A stretch of DNA of 64,000 bases from Leguminivora glycinivorella. Lineage: Eukaryota; Arthropoda; Insecta; Lepidoptera; Tortricidae. Below are positions 1 to 9,099 of the stretch, piece by piece. Made by a program: the position numbers and the translations under genes. The stretch covers positions 12,099,545-12,163,544 of the forward strand of contig NC_062994.1 of the NCBI RefSeq assembly GCF_023078275.1, read 5' to 3'. The notes below the pieces were generated by a model. That model had not been told where the DNA came from. It worked only from the letters and a program-made list of their open reading frames with translations, and did not search any database. Within the stretch, counting starts at the first letter, position 1, and every line of letters starts with the position of its first letter.

Positions 1-1420
1 ACCTCACGTGGTTGAAATGAATAATTTTAGTATATACAATAGCCAACGAAGGTGGTATAATCATCTTAAAGGTTTCTATACGGGTTTGTAAGCCTGAAAA
101 GGCTATGTTTTGATCACGGAGTGTATTGTCAAAATGTGCCTTACCATTGTGTCTCGGTTGGTTTTCAGAGCAAAGCTGAATTGTTTCACGAGTTTTATTT
201 ACTTTGACGTAAACTCTGACGCTCCGACCAGGTAAACTAGGCTTTATTGACCGGCAGTATTGTTAAAACCGCCGAAAATTTGTGTTTTAATTATGTATTC
301 TCTGTGCATTCTCGCTTGGGATGTAGACGACGGAGTCGTTTCTAGGGTATATTGATACATAGATGGCGAATTGCCGTTTTTATGTTCTCTTTATGCCCAT
401 GTTTACAGTATGAATTTGTTTATTTACTCATCGTACGCTCGGACTAGAGACGCGAATATCGGGCGCTATAGTATGCATAGACTTACTTACGTAGTAAGAG
501 GAGAGTCATAAACAAACTTTAAAAAAAATATACAAGCGGTTTCATTATTCTAATGCTGAACAAAAATATCGAAACTTTATTTATGGATACTTATCTACTT
601 GTTTTTTTTTTGTTGATTTATTGTTGCTGGCTGAGCAGAGATAAACAATGGATTCGGTTTATGGATCATTTTTAAAAAATAAGCTGTATAGTTTCACAAC
701 CTCCACCTTTAAACAGGAGAATTTTATTTTGGTTAATTGTTTAAATTAAACTGTTCTATATAATTGGACTCTGTCCATTCTATATTCTACTTTCTGTCTT
801 ATTTGGTCTATTTATGTATTTTGAATTTCCTAACATCATGTGCTTGTATTTTTACTTTGTATCATGTACAGATACTTCAAAATAGATAATTTCTTTGCCT
901 TCTAACTTTATAAAACACCTTGTTGGGTTGTTTATTCACTAAGATGAAGATGAGAATAGATGTGATGGAATGAACCTACAATAAATTGTTTGTTATCCAG
1001 CAGAGTGGACAGAAGTTGTTGATTACTGTACCCAGCACCGGCCCGTACACTCAATTAAGGAGCACAATGGAGTTATGGCACCTTTGTTTACGTTTCTTTA
1101 CCAAACTTGCATGGGGATGTTTTTTTCTAACATTTGCCATTTGACGGTCAGTCTTCCATAACCACGGCCTGTGCAACCTGGCCAAAACGTTGGGAAAAAT
1201 AATGTTAATTAATCGCGTTAGACCTGTATCTTTAACTTTTTGTACCTGTGACTTTAAATATGTGTACAATGCGCGAGAACTTGTTATGTCCCTGCATCTG
1301 TCTGTATGTCTCACAAACTACTGAACCTGAATAGTTTTTCTTGCAATTCCTATGTTCACACATCTCCACTAATTTTCTCCTCAGTGGAAAGGCAGCCTGA
1401 TGCTATGAAATTAGTGAAAC
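1..1420. other. AT-rich stretch without a recognised gene
   Basis: No repeat family or gene is recognised here. The only item of note is an exon-like frame on the + strand after TTATCCAG at 993-1000. Two of the three forward frames stay open from 1001 to about 1147-1160. The minus-strand open frame at 1051-1314 matches nothing I recognise and overlaps the same sequence. Without a homolog neither can be called a gene. Confidence 0.3.
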
Positions 1421-1425
1421 CATGA

Positions 1426-1580
1426 GTAAACATGGCTTGGAACCATTTACCGGATAGTGTTGTTACTGCTCCCTCAGTGAATGTGTTTAAAAACAGACTA
1501 GACAAGTGGCTTTTAAATAATAAGATAGTGACATGACGCTGAATAGCTGCTCGCTTATAATTGAATAATAATAATAATAA
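1426..1580 (+). pseudogene. C-terminal end of a non-LTR retrotransposon ORF plus (AAT)n tail
   Basis: The forward frame from about 1431 reads WNHLPDSVVTAPSVNVFKNR followed by LDKW. This matches the conserved C-terminus of many arthropod LINE reverse-transcriptase ORFs (WNxLPxxVVxAPSVxxFKxRLDK, known from the family). The frame ends a few codons later and is followed by an AATAATAATAATAA tail, as expected for a 3' LINE terminus. Nothing upstream looks like reverse transcriptase, so this is a 5'-truncated, dead copy. Confidence 0.5.
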
Positions 1581-1615
1581 ACCAAAAAAACAGCTCTTCG
1601 CTGTTTTTTTGGTTT
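1579..1615. other. Perfect 16-bp hairpin with 5-nt loop
   Basis: AAACCAAAAAAACAGC at 1579-1594 is exactly reverse-complementary to 1600-1615, separated by TCTTC. It abuts the LINE (AAT)n tail. In a bacterium it would look like a terminator. In this insect context it is more likely the remnant of a foldback element. Confidence 0.6.
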
Positions 1616-1854
1616 ACTCATTTCCAGTAACCTCATATATTGTTTGAATTAAATCTTGACTGTTTATACTCGTCACAAAGACAATGACGTCAATGACTCA
1701 TCTACAGAATACTTTATGTTAACATTTAACATCATAATGATTAAAACCAACATTATTTTCTTAAAATAACTACACTATCCTGTAAACCCTGTCTGTGCCA
1801 CATACCACAATCCTTCTTGCTAAATTTAATGGCGGACTAAAAACTTACTTTGTT

Positions 1855-1990
1855 GGCGCGACGACCTAAGGTGAGTCTTGGCTTCCAACACAAGAGCACG
1901 CCACTTTACGCGGTCCAGAGCGACCTCTCGCCAGCCCTCCGCCAGCCAACTTAGTCCATATTCCTCACTCGAGCGCGATACTGGCGCTGT
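1855..1990 (-). pseudogene. Probable C-terminal remnant of a LINE reverse-transcriptase ORF
   Basis: Read on the minus strand, this segment gives WREVALDRVKWRALVLEAKT followed by HLRSSR. It resembles the tail of retrotransposon ORFs, where a tryptophan-rich block (W..VA.DR..WR.LV.EAK..L) follows the polymerase. Upstream of about 1985 the frame contains stops, so only a short end survives. The family is not identified and the call rests on the motif alone. Confidence 0.3.
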
Positions 1991-2308
1991 TGGTAGCTCC
2001 TCTTCGAAGGGTATGACCGATTCATCTCCCTTTCACGGAGATCTGCCTCCACTTTATCAGATCAAATCATTTATTCATGTGTAAACCATATTCTGCATAT
2101 CCAGACCGATACGACATTTAAACCTTCAAGAAAAGAGTGTTCTCCCATCTTAAAGGCGGGCAACACGCTTGCAACAGTTTCAAGTGTGTTGCTCCATGAA
2201 TGTGTGAGTATTTGTTCATAGAATCGTTGCCATTGCGATATGCAATATGCTTGAGATGACTTTTATCTATCTATTTAAAAAAAAAAATTGCACCTACATA
2301 CATAGAAC

Positions 2309-2558
2309 AAGCTTTTGCCCGCGGCTTCGCTCGGGTGAAAATTGAAAATTGCCGAATGATCCATACAACCTTCCACCCCCCCCCCCCCGTTTTAGGGATG
2401 TGGAGGGTTAGAAAACTTAGAAAGAGATAAAAAGTAGCCTGATGTCACTCTCCGTCCCTACAACTCCGTTTCCTCTTCAAAAAATCACGTCAATTCGTCG
2501 CCGTGCCGTGAAAGACGGACAGACACTCGCTTTCCCATTTTAAAATATCAATATGGAT
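2309..2558 (-). mobile_element. Helitron-like non-autonomous element, degenerate copy
   Basis: This contains the CTTTTGCCCGCGGCTTCGCT end and, at the other side, a CCAT...GGAT terminus. Reversed, it begins TCCAT after an A and ends near the CGCG hairpin, as Helitrons do (5' TC, 3' CTAG with a subterminal hairpin, A|T target). Here the final CTAG has drifted to CTTG and the body carries a C-rich run at 2377-2388. The same family recurs about nine times in the window. Confidence 0.5.
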
Positions 2559-2795
2559 ATAAATTTCCAATATTTGTGATCTAACACATACTAGGCTCAT
2601 TTTCTGTCATTTATATCATTCAACTAGACTATTAAAGCTCAAAGTTACTGTAAAAATGAGAGCAAGGACATGTGACTGATTGTCACCTCATATTGATTTC
2701 AATAGCTTAAGCACTGGCCCCACCAAACGCGAGTTAGCTATGAGCTATCGGCAATAGTGACGAACAAAAATAGCTCCCGTGTGAATATAACCTAA

Positions 2796-3368
2796 TAAGG
2801 TCCGACCGAGACCTCGGTCTCGGTCTCGGTCTCGGCATCGGCATTCTCGGCCGAAAATCGGGCCGAGATCTCGGTCTCGGCTCTCGGCCAAAATGGGCCG
2901 AGATTCTCGGTGAAACCGAGACTCGGATTTTAAATTTATTGCGCACTCGCGTCCAATCGGTTTTAGCTACCCTTTGATTACATCGCCCGTTTGGAATCCC
3001 GATTTTAGTTATTTTGGTAGGTTCTTTATCGATATTTCTCTATAAGCTATGGCGCCTGCTTACCATCAGGCGAGCCGTATACTTGTTTATCACTGATGTA
3101 GTCTATTTTGCTACGGTAAATAGGTAAGGGGTGCGGTAGGTTTGGGTAGTTAGGTAGTTACGGAACCAAACACTAAACACGGCCCGACGTGCTCCTGGAT
3201 TCCTGATTAATAGGCGAATTTCGGTTATGAAAACATTTTTTGCAAAAATTGCATGTTTTTCGCTGATTTATAAATTCTCGGTCTCGGTCTCGGCCGAGAA
3301 TCAAATTGAATCTCGGTCTCGGTCTCGTTCTCGGCCGAGACAAAAATATCGTTCTCGGTCGGACCTTA
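2796..3368. mobile_element. hAT-like non-autonomous element, copy 1, with CTCGG-repeat ends
   Basis: The element runs from TAAGGTCCGACCGAGA to the inverse terminus TCGGTCGGACCTTA. The flanking 8 bp TAACCTAA occurs at 2788-2795 and again at 3369-3376, a perfect 8-bp TSD as made by hAT transposases. The subterminal regions (2805-2925 and 3277-3360) consist of CTCGGT hexamers and their complements. No transposase is encoded. A poly-A retroposon fragment lies inside at 3049-3100. The short open frames here only reflect the hexamer repeats. Element boundaries are firm; superfamily assignment is by TSD length. Confidence 0.8.
3049..3100 (+). repeat. Fragment of a dispersed retroposon (family C)
   Basis: GCTTACCATCAGGCGAGCCG and the following bases match the 3' part of the repeats at 62705-62880 and, inverted, 63105-63270. 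Those have poly-A type tails. This copy is short and lies inside the hAT-like element at 2796-3368. Confidence 0.5.
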
Positions 3369-3455
3369 TAACCTAAGCACAAAATAAAAAAAAAACCCCC
3401 CGACATAGTTGACCGATTTTCATGAAACATGGCTAAGAACACTCCCGAATAAATC
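3369..3455 (-). repeat. Family B dispersed repeat, truncated
   Basis: This matches the GTGGTTAGGTTA end of the family B repeat, read in reverse. It includes the ATGAAACATGGCTAAGAACA block seen in the other copies (3938, 5574, 16959, 20283, 46945, 56720, 57425, 61935, 62942). The hAT-like element at 2796-3368 sits directly at its end, with the duplicated TAACCTAA being part of the repeat terminus. Confidence 0.6.
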
Positions 3456-3539
3456 TTAGATCAAATTATTTCAATTTGTATTTATTAAGTAGGTAGTCTC
3501 ACTACTATTGTACTATAAACATTAAATGTGCTTGCTTTC

Positions 3540-3613
3540 GTGTCCGATGGTCGAGTGGTTCAGGCATCCGTCCGGTTAACGGAGTACGCTGGTTCGATTC
3601 CAGCTTGGAACAC
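3540..3613 (+). repeat. tRNA-like SINE head
   Basis: A perfect B-box (GGTTCGATTCC) sits in a 5-bp T stem (GCTGG/CCAGC). An anticodon-like stem TCCGT/ACGGA encloses the loop CCGGTTA. The acceptor GTGTCCG pairs with the 3' end only if one extra A is bulged. Position 33 of the loop is C instead of the required U, so this is not a working tRNA. It is best read as a tRNA-derived retroposon. Confidence 0.5.
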
Positions 3614-3801
3614 ATGGAGGCATTGGTTATTTTTTCTATATTACATTTATTTAATACTCCCGACTAATTGTGTCGCTTAACTTCAAAACTGGGTAAATCC
3701 ATTCTGCTATAAGGTTGATTATCTTTCAGATCATGTTATATTTTTTATATATGACGAACTATAACTCGCTCGCGCTGTCATAGCGTCTCTTTTATTTCTT
3801 A

Positions 3802-4216
3802 CTAGCTTTTGCCCGCTGCTTCGCTCGCGTTAGAAAGAGACAAAAAGTAGCGTATGTCACTCTCCATCCCTTCAACTATCTCCATTTAAAAAATCACGTC
3901 AATTCGTCGCTCCGTTTTGCCGTGAACGACGGACAAATAACATAACCACAAAATTAAAATTTTGAAAAAACCCCCGACTGCGACATAGTAGACCGATTTT
4001 CATGAAACATGGCTAAGAACACTCCCGACTAACCCGGCTTTCAGACAAAAAAAACTAAATCCAAATCGGTTCATCCGTTCGGGAGCTACGATGCCACAGA
4101 CAGACAAACAGACAGACAGATAGACAGACACGTCAAACAAATAACACCCCTTCGTTTTTGCGTCGGGGGTTAACAAACAGACACACACACATTCCCATTT
4201 ATAATATTAGTATGGA
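3802..4216 (-). mobile_element. Helitron-like element interrupted by a family B repeat
   Basis: The Helitron-like sequence begins at ACTAGCTTTTGCCCG and runs to GGACAAA at 3937. It resumes exactly at CAAACAGACACAC (4174) and ends GTATGGA|T at about 4216. Removing the insert restores the continuous reading seen in the other copies. The reversed 3' end is CTAG|T and the reversed 5' end is A|TCC, the Helitron rules. The family B insertion is therefore the younger event. Confidence 0.65.
3938..4173 (-). repeat. Family B dispersed repeat inserted in a Helitron-like element
   Basis: About 236 bp, from TAACATAACCACAAAATT to CGTCGGGGGTTAA. It has the family's fixed parts: the ATGAAACATGGCTAAGAACA block, a GACAGACA microsatellite and the TTTTTGCGTCGGGGGTTAA end. 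I do not assign it to a transposon class. The ends are nearly constant between copies, which makes it a mobile unit. It contains no coding sequence. Confidence 0.65.
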
Positions 4217-4359
4217 TTACCACGGGAGCGACTATATTTTGTTCGTTTCTATTGCCGATAGCTCTTTGCTCGCTTTTGGGGGTACCAGTGCCTTAGTTCT
4301 ACAATTATAACATGAGCTGATGACCTGAATCTGATCTTATTATGACTGGCTAGTTTGTT

Positions 4360-4505
4360 TTACGCCGTGGCTTGCGTGGGCGATGGTCGCGCGACGGCGA
4401 TGCGACGCATACGAAATCAAACCTTATCGATATGGAAGTATGAGACGCGATGGCGACGGTCGCGCGATAGTCGCGCGACCGTCGCCCACGCAAGACACGG
4501 CGTTA
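4360..4505. mobile_element. Foldback MITE with TTACGCCGTG ends
   Basis: TTACGCCGTGGCTTGCGTGG at the left is mirrored by CCACGCAAGACACGGCGTTA-type sequence at the right, with two mismatches. The inner part adds further complementary CGATGGTCGCGCGAC blocks. The whole unit is about 146 bp and could fold into one long hairpin. No clear TSD is visible. Confidence 0.6.
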
Positions 4506-4528
4506 GAGTGATGGTTGTGGCATATTAT

Positions 4529-5566
4529 TAAGGTCCGACCGAGAACGATTTTTTTGTCTCGGCCGAGAACGAGACCGAGACCGAGAATGAATGGCATTCT
4601 CGGCCAAGACCGAGACCGAGACCGAGAATTAGTGAAATAGAAGATAAAACACGTATTTTACGCAAAAATCAAAAAATACCGACTAGACTTTTATAAAAAT
4701 CACATAAACCGCTCAATCAATCATGTTTGCTAAAGTTTTCCTTGAAAACCTTTACTAAACATTCACGAGTTCTAGGTAGGTTCAAAAGTTGGTGTTACAT
4801 TACACCTATTGGTGTTCAGAGTAGAGATGACATATAAGATATTATTTTCAAAATTTTATAGTTTTAGGCGAACAAAAAATACACCCACTTAAAGTGTAGC
4901 AATATTCTTACGATTTTTGCATAATATGCCTCCAAAGGACTGTAGTCACGAGTATTTATGATTTTAATTCCAATCCGCCACACGTTCCATTATAGATGAA
5001 AACATATTTTTTTCACATTGTGTTTTTTTTATGCCAATCGATTCCATTCTCCTATTTTTTTCTTTTCTAATTTTTTTCATATATGAATTTTATGGGAAAA
5101 GTTTTTCGCGATTTGTAACTTTTCTAGCCGGAATTTTTTTAGTCCCATACAAGCTTTTGATCCTGGATAGGAATGGGATCGATTGGAGTAAAAAAAAGTT
5201 TCATTAATTTGAAATCGAGGGAAGGTCCTTAGACCATTTTCGCGTAGGACCACGGGATTTCATAGCTGACCTTACTGACCCGCTATCAAAATACACCTGT
5301 TTATTTGATTGTTACAGCCTTAAAAAATCTTAAAATATGGATACGTAATTAATCGAAATCACGAAAAATGTCACGCCACCTAGGCAATGCGACCATTGGT
5401 GACTAAGAAGAGAAGCTAACAGTTCACTATGTAAAATAAAAATCAGTCTCGGTCTGGCCGAGAATCTCGGCCGATTTTGGCCGAGAACCGAGACCGAGAT
5501 CTCGGCCCGATTTTCGGCCGAGAATGCCGAGACCGAGACCGAGACCGAGATCTCGGTCGGACCTTA
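4529..5566. mobile_element. hAT-like non-autonomous element, copy 2, with CTCGG-repeat ends
   Basis: This has the same TAAGGTCCGACCGAG terminus and inverse GGTCGGACCTTA end as the copy at 2796. The flanking 8 bp CATATTAT is duplicated exactly at 4521-4528 and 5567-5574. The subterminal blocks are again GAGACC hexamers (4558-4628 and 5445-5550). The 1038-bp interior encodes nothing recognisable. It holds a further inverted repeat at 5034-5186. The right TSD directly touches a family B repeat. Confidence 0.85.
5034..5186. repeat. Internal inverted repeat
   Basis: CCAATCGATTCCATTCTCCT at 5034 is mirrored by AGGAATGGGATCGATTGG ending at 5186, with about two mismatches over 20 bp. It lies inside the hAT-like element at 4529-5566 and could be a smaller MITE nested in it. 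Confidence 0.45.
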
Positions 5567-5573
5567 CATATTA

Positions 5574-5801
5574 TTAACCCCCGACGCAAAAACGACGGGG
5601 TATTATAAGTTTGACGTGTCTGTCTGTGTGTGTGTCTGTTTGTGGCGTCGTAGCTCCCGAACGGATGAACCGATTTAGATATAGTTTTTTTTGTCTGAAA
5701 GCTGAGTTAATCGGGAGTGTTCTTAGCCATGTTTCATGAAAATCGGTCTACTATGTCGCGGTCTGGAGTTTTATCAAAATTTTAATTTTGTGGTTAGGTT
5801 A
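5574..5801 (+). repeat. Family B dispersed repeat
   Basis: Forward-oriented copy from TTAACCCCCGACGCAAAAAC to TTGTGGTTAGGTTA, with the GTCT/GTGT microsatellite and the ATGAAAATCGGTC block. It begins at the right TSD of the hAT-like element. Confidence 0.65.
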
Positions 5802-5941
5802 TTTTATTTCTTTTCGCCACGTCAGAAAAGACGGTTTATGCGTTTATGATTTGATAACTGTTTTGAATTATCTGTAGAATTGGGATATGAATTGAGGTTC
5901 GTGAGTAGCAGTATTGAGAAAAAAGTAAGGGAAGAGTTGTA

Positions 5942-6097
5942 ACGTGTGTGTGTCTGTTTGTTTGTCCGTCTTTCACGGCAAAACGGAGCGAAGAATTGAC
6001 GTGATTTTTTAAGTGGAGATAGTTGAAGGGATGAAGAGTGACATAGGCTACTTTTTGTCTCTTTCTAACGCGAGCGTAGCCGCGAGCAAATGCTAGT
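5942..6097 (+). mobile_element. Helitron-like element, 5'-truncated
   Basis: This holds the TTTGTCCGTCTTTCACGGCA body and ends GCGAGCAAATGCTAG|T. That preserves the 3' CTAG and the adjacent hairpin of the family. The 5' TCCATACTAATATT end is missing. Confidence 0.6.
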
Positions 6098-6426
6098 CAA
6101 TACTAATTTATTTTGCTCTCTATATGTATTATACCCATTTTGGGTAAGTTCATATATTCCATATCCCAATATGGCCTAGTTTACCCTCTGGATTACTAGT
6201 GCTGATCTGCTGATACATCCTACCCTACTTACCCTAGGATTAGATGCTAAATGTTAACTTTTAAAGCAAAAGTTTTCGTCAGTATTGATAATCTAAAACT
6301 TATATTTAGGAAAAATGGAAAAATTAAGTTAAGATCTATTCTTACGGGTAGATGTTTGCTGTGACGCCACCTTAAGGCGGTTGAGAATTGAGGGAAGGCA
6401 TGGATAAATTCGCACACATCCAGCAG

Positions 6427-6542
6427 GCCTCTGTGGCGCAGTTGGAAGCGGGATGGCCCCGGCAAGGCCAGAGGTCGCAGGTCGCAGGTTCGAGTCCTGC
6501 CGGAGGTGTGAATTTTTCCATTTTTCCTTTAATTTAAATATA
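6427..6542 (+). repeat. tRNA-derived SINE with TTTTTCC tail
   Basis: The tRNA-like part (6427-6507) has a paired acceptor (GCCTCTG with CGGAGGT), a 5-bp anticodon stem TGGCC/GGCCA, and a B-box GGTTCGAGTCC. The anticodon-like triplet GGC would be alanine, but position 33 is C. A 7-bp direct duplication (GGTCGCA twice) lies before the T arm. The tail AATTTTTCCATTTTTCCTTT is shared with the SINE at 17845 and both arms at 59078-59215. Confidence 0.55.
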
Positions 6543-6579
6543 TGTAATATCGCTCGCAAACAAACCTAAAACTCGATGT

Positions 6580-6640
6580 AGGGAACAAATCAAATTATTT
6601 TATTAAATATTTATATAATATAATATAATATTTAATAATA
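6580..6640. repeat. Half copy of an AT-rich palindromic MITE
   Basis: GGGAACAAATCAAATTATTT matches one arm of the palindrome at 44033-44128 and the fragment at 56638-56680. The remainder decays into a TATAATA run. Confidence 0.4.
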
Positions 6641-6714
6641 TTTAGGATTTGTATAGGAGGTGCAAGCACAAATTGCTCGCCCTTAGAGTTGGTCAAAGGC
6701 GCCTAGCCTTCAGA

Positions 6715-6866
6715 GATAACATACACTAGAGAAATTTCGACGGGTACCTCGGCGGTCGAGGTGGTGTAGCGGTTTATCACGTCAGCCGCGTTAGCTGGAG
6801 ACCCGGGTTCGATTCCCGGCTTCGCCACCAGTGGGCTTGATCGCTTTTTCTTTAGTGTATGGTATC
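6715..6866. mobile_element. 152-bp element: tRNA-like core between inverted termini
   Basis: GATAACATACACTAGAGAAA at 6715-6734 is mirrored by TTTCTTTAGTGTATGGTATC at 6847-6866, with 18 of 20 positions matching. Between them lies a tRNA-like unit (6769-6830) with acceptor GGTGGTG pairing to CGCCACC, an A-box-like TGGTGTAGCGG, and a perfect B-box GGTTCGATTCC. A second diverged copy with the same ends is at 43758-43920. Three extra bases between the T arm and the acceptor argue against a functional tRNA. The mixture of DNA-transposon-like ends and a Pol III promoter-like core is unusual. Confidence 0.6.
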
Positions 6867-7366
6867 TATTTCAGTTTATAAACCTAAAACTTCCAAAAAT
6901 ATTAGAACACTGTGGTCTATCTTTGTTTTATTGCCTATTAGTCGTCCTTGATTGATTTAGTTATTACTTACCAGTCTTCACTGTTAACTAATCATTTTAA
7001 ACCTTATTTTAAAGTCAATACGATTCAGAGGAGTTTCTGTTAGTCCCAGCGGTTTCGTAGTTGTCGTAAATACGTTTTTACGTTCCCGTGAATTATCGCG
7101 GTTGTTAAAAACAATAAAAACTATAATGGGTGCTTACGGGGCGCTATAGACGGAGATTACCTCACGTAGATACTGTATTAACTGTTGGCGCGTGAAAATC
7201 TTTGTTGGTAAAGCCGGGGGGGTTTTTGGGACCTGTTTTGTATGGACTTCTACAGATACTGCAGAATTTTAGGGAACCCGTTGGGAATCGAGTTGTATCG
7301 ACGCTACACCACTGGTAGGTCTAGGTCGTGCCATGGACGAACACTACTAACCTAATTTGATAGCAG

Positions 7367-7949
7367 TAAGGGTGCCTTTCCCAGATGCGCTACGTGGATG
7401 TGTTTGATATCTACCAATCAGCTTAGTCGATCCTCTTAGGCAGCGTCCACACAAGAGACGCATGTCAGGCGGCGCGGCGCGCGCCATGCCAGCGCGTCAT
7501 ACGTCCTTCCTATACAAAATGTACTGAGGAGACGTTTTTTGAATTACATTCAAGCGGCGTGGCGGAGACGTCCGTTGCCCGCCGCAAGACATGCGTCTCA
7601 TAAGTGTGGATGGTCCCTTAGGGACTAACTACACACAGGCGACGCACGTCGTAAGACGCTGAACGGAGAGGCGCGGTGACGGCGGCGTGGCGCCGCGTCG
7701 CTTGAGGCGCGTCTTACGTCTTTCCTATACAAAATGTACTGAGGAGACGTTTTTTATTTAAATTACACTCAAGCGACGCGGCCCCAGGCGTCCGCTCCAC
7801 GTGCCTGGCCGCCCGTGTGTATTTTACGCCTTAGCTTAGCGCTGGCGGGACCGGGTTTTACTTAGCTGATTGGTGGATAATTGGATATCATATCAGTCGT
7901 ATCCATAGAAACGTATCGTAGAACATCTCTGGTGGAAAAGCACCCTTAA
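7367..7949. mobile_element. MITE with AAGGGTGC ends, filled by nested palindromes
   Basis: TAAGGGTGCCTTTCCCAGATG at the left is mirrored by GGTGGAAAAGCACCCTTA at the right. Matching inner blocks (TACCAATCAGCTTA and its inverse near 7860) support one element. Two palindromic units of another family occupy 7435-7841, so that family inserted here later. No clear 8-bp TSD is seen. Confidence 0.55.
7435..7841. mobile_element. Two adjacent copies of a palindromic MITE (family P)
   Basis: Each unit centres on CTATACAAAATGTACTGAGG followed by AGACGTTTTTT. It is bounded by GC-rich arms such as GCGGCGTGGCGGAGACGTCC. Unit 1 is about 7435-7619 and unit 2 about 7620-7841. The same family occurs at 18478-19219 (interrupted), 41895-42010 (half) and 51872-52086 (complete). 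Confidence 0.6.
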
Positions 7950-8040
7950 GAGTTATGGGACTAGTTTTATCGAGAAATCAAATGTAATTCACCTAAAGAA
8001 CCTTCCCGAAATCCATAAAAACGCGTTGTATATTAACTTA

Positions 8041-8222
8041 TCCATACTAAAATACTAATATTATAAAGTGTGTGTGTGTGTCTGTTTGTTTGTCCGTCTT
8101 TCACGGCAAAACGGAGCCACGAATCGGCGTGATTTTTTTAAGTGGAGATGGTTGAAGGGGTGGAGAGTGTAGGCTACTTTTTGTCTCTTTCTAACGCGAG
8201 CGAAGCCGCGGGCAAAAGCTAG
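8041..8222 (+). mobile_element. Helitron-like element, near complete
   Basis: It starts A|TCCATACTAAAATACT at 8041 and ends GCAAAAGCTAG|T at 8221. The hairpin-forming GCGAGCGAAGCCGCG precedes the end. This fits 5' TC, 3' CTAG and insertion between A and T. About 180 bp, no coding capacity. Confidence 0.65.
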
Positions 8223-8376
8223 TAAAGTTTAAATAATTGGATAATCGCTAGTTTCGTGGCCCTGCGCATACGCAGGCGCCGTGGGAAAGCGTTTAATTGC
8301 GCGTGAATCACGGTTAATAGATACTATGTACTGCGAAGGCCGCCACATGTGACTATACTTAACGTCATCTAGTTCA

Positions 8377-8640
8377 ATAGCGATGCGGTATAACCACAGT
8401 ATAATAAAGAGTACTATCATACAGTATGGCCACTCCCGCCCCCGCAAGTGCTGCCCACCCACCCTCGGTTACCTCAGAGTTACTGCCCCCTCAAAAACGC
8501 CACCAGTCGACCTGTCATGTCATATCTCACCCATTCAAGCATGGCACGCGTTCACCTATACGAGCTTAGACTGTGTGCATAGGAACGCGCCTCTTTCATG
8601 TATTTGATCTCCGTTTTCCGAGATGTGGTATAAAAAAAAA
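8377..8640 (+). repeat. Dispersed repeat pair, copy 1
   Basis: About 260 bp similar, by eye roughly 80 percent, to 9996-10243. Shared blocks include CAGTATGGCCACTCCCGC, AGTCGACCTGTCA, GAACGCGCCTCTTTCAT and CGAGATGTGGTATA. Open frames in the two copies differ and are not conserved, so it is not a duplicated gene. No termini were recognised. Confidence 0.5.
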
Positions 8641-8856
8641 TCGCACTAAGACTTACAGTAGATTAGGTTTTGTCCAACAAATGTGATGTTTGGTCAACCT
8701 GATAGCTAAGCGACAAGGTAAAGGTGCAGAAATCATCACTTATTTATGACGGAGACTGTACCTTCACTTTTATTTGCTTGAAATAGTTTCTCCTAGGTCT
8801 TCCTCTTGATCTTTAATGTGGCCCAAAGTCTATAATTAAGACACTCTTAATGTCTC

Positions 8857-9088
8857 AAGCTAGGAACATACTACGCGGACGTCCGTCGTAAATCGACCGC
8901 GACCGCGACCGATCAGTGTGCACGGAACAAAACATCCAGTGAGCCAGATTTCGATCGGACGTCCATGCGCTCAAGGCCACGTCCACGACCGTCGACCGAT
9001 AGTTTGCACGGTTAAGTGTATATTCATTGTCCAGATCCCCGTCCGCGGTCGATCGACGACGGACGTCCGCGTAGTATGTTCCTAGCTT
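8857..9088. mobile_element. Foldback element with 32-bp perfect terminal inverted repeats
   Basis: AAGCTAGGAACATACTACGC and the next 12 bases (8857-8888) are exactly reverse-complementary to 9057-9088. Inside, TCGACCGCG blocks extend the pairing imperfectly. Length is 232 bp. I see no TSD. The perfect arms suggest recent activity or structural conservation. Confidence 0.7.
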
Positions 9089-9099
9089 TATTCGTTTCT

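Noticed and set aside
2734..3442. Arg/Pro-rich minus-strand frames
   Set aside because: They translate the CTCGGT hexamer arrays at the ends of the hAT-like element.
6769..6830. Functional tRNA gene
   Set aside because: Three extra bases between T arm and acceptor, and a second copy in the same repeat frame, show it is part of a mobile element.
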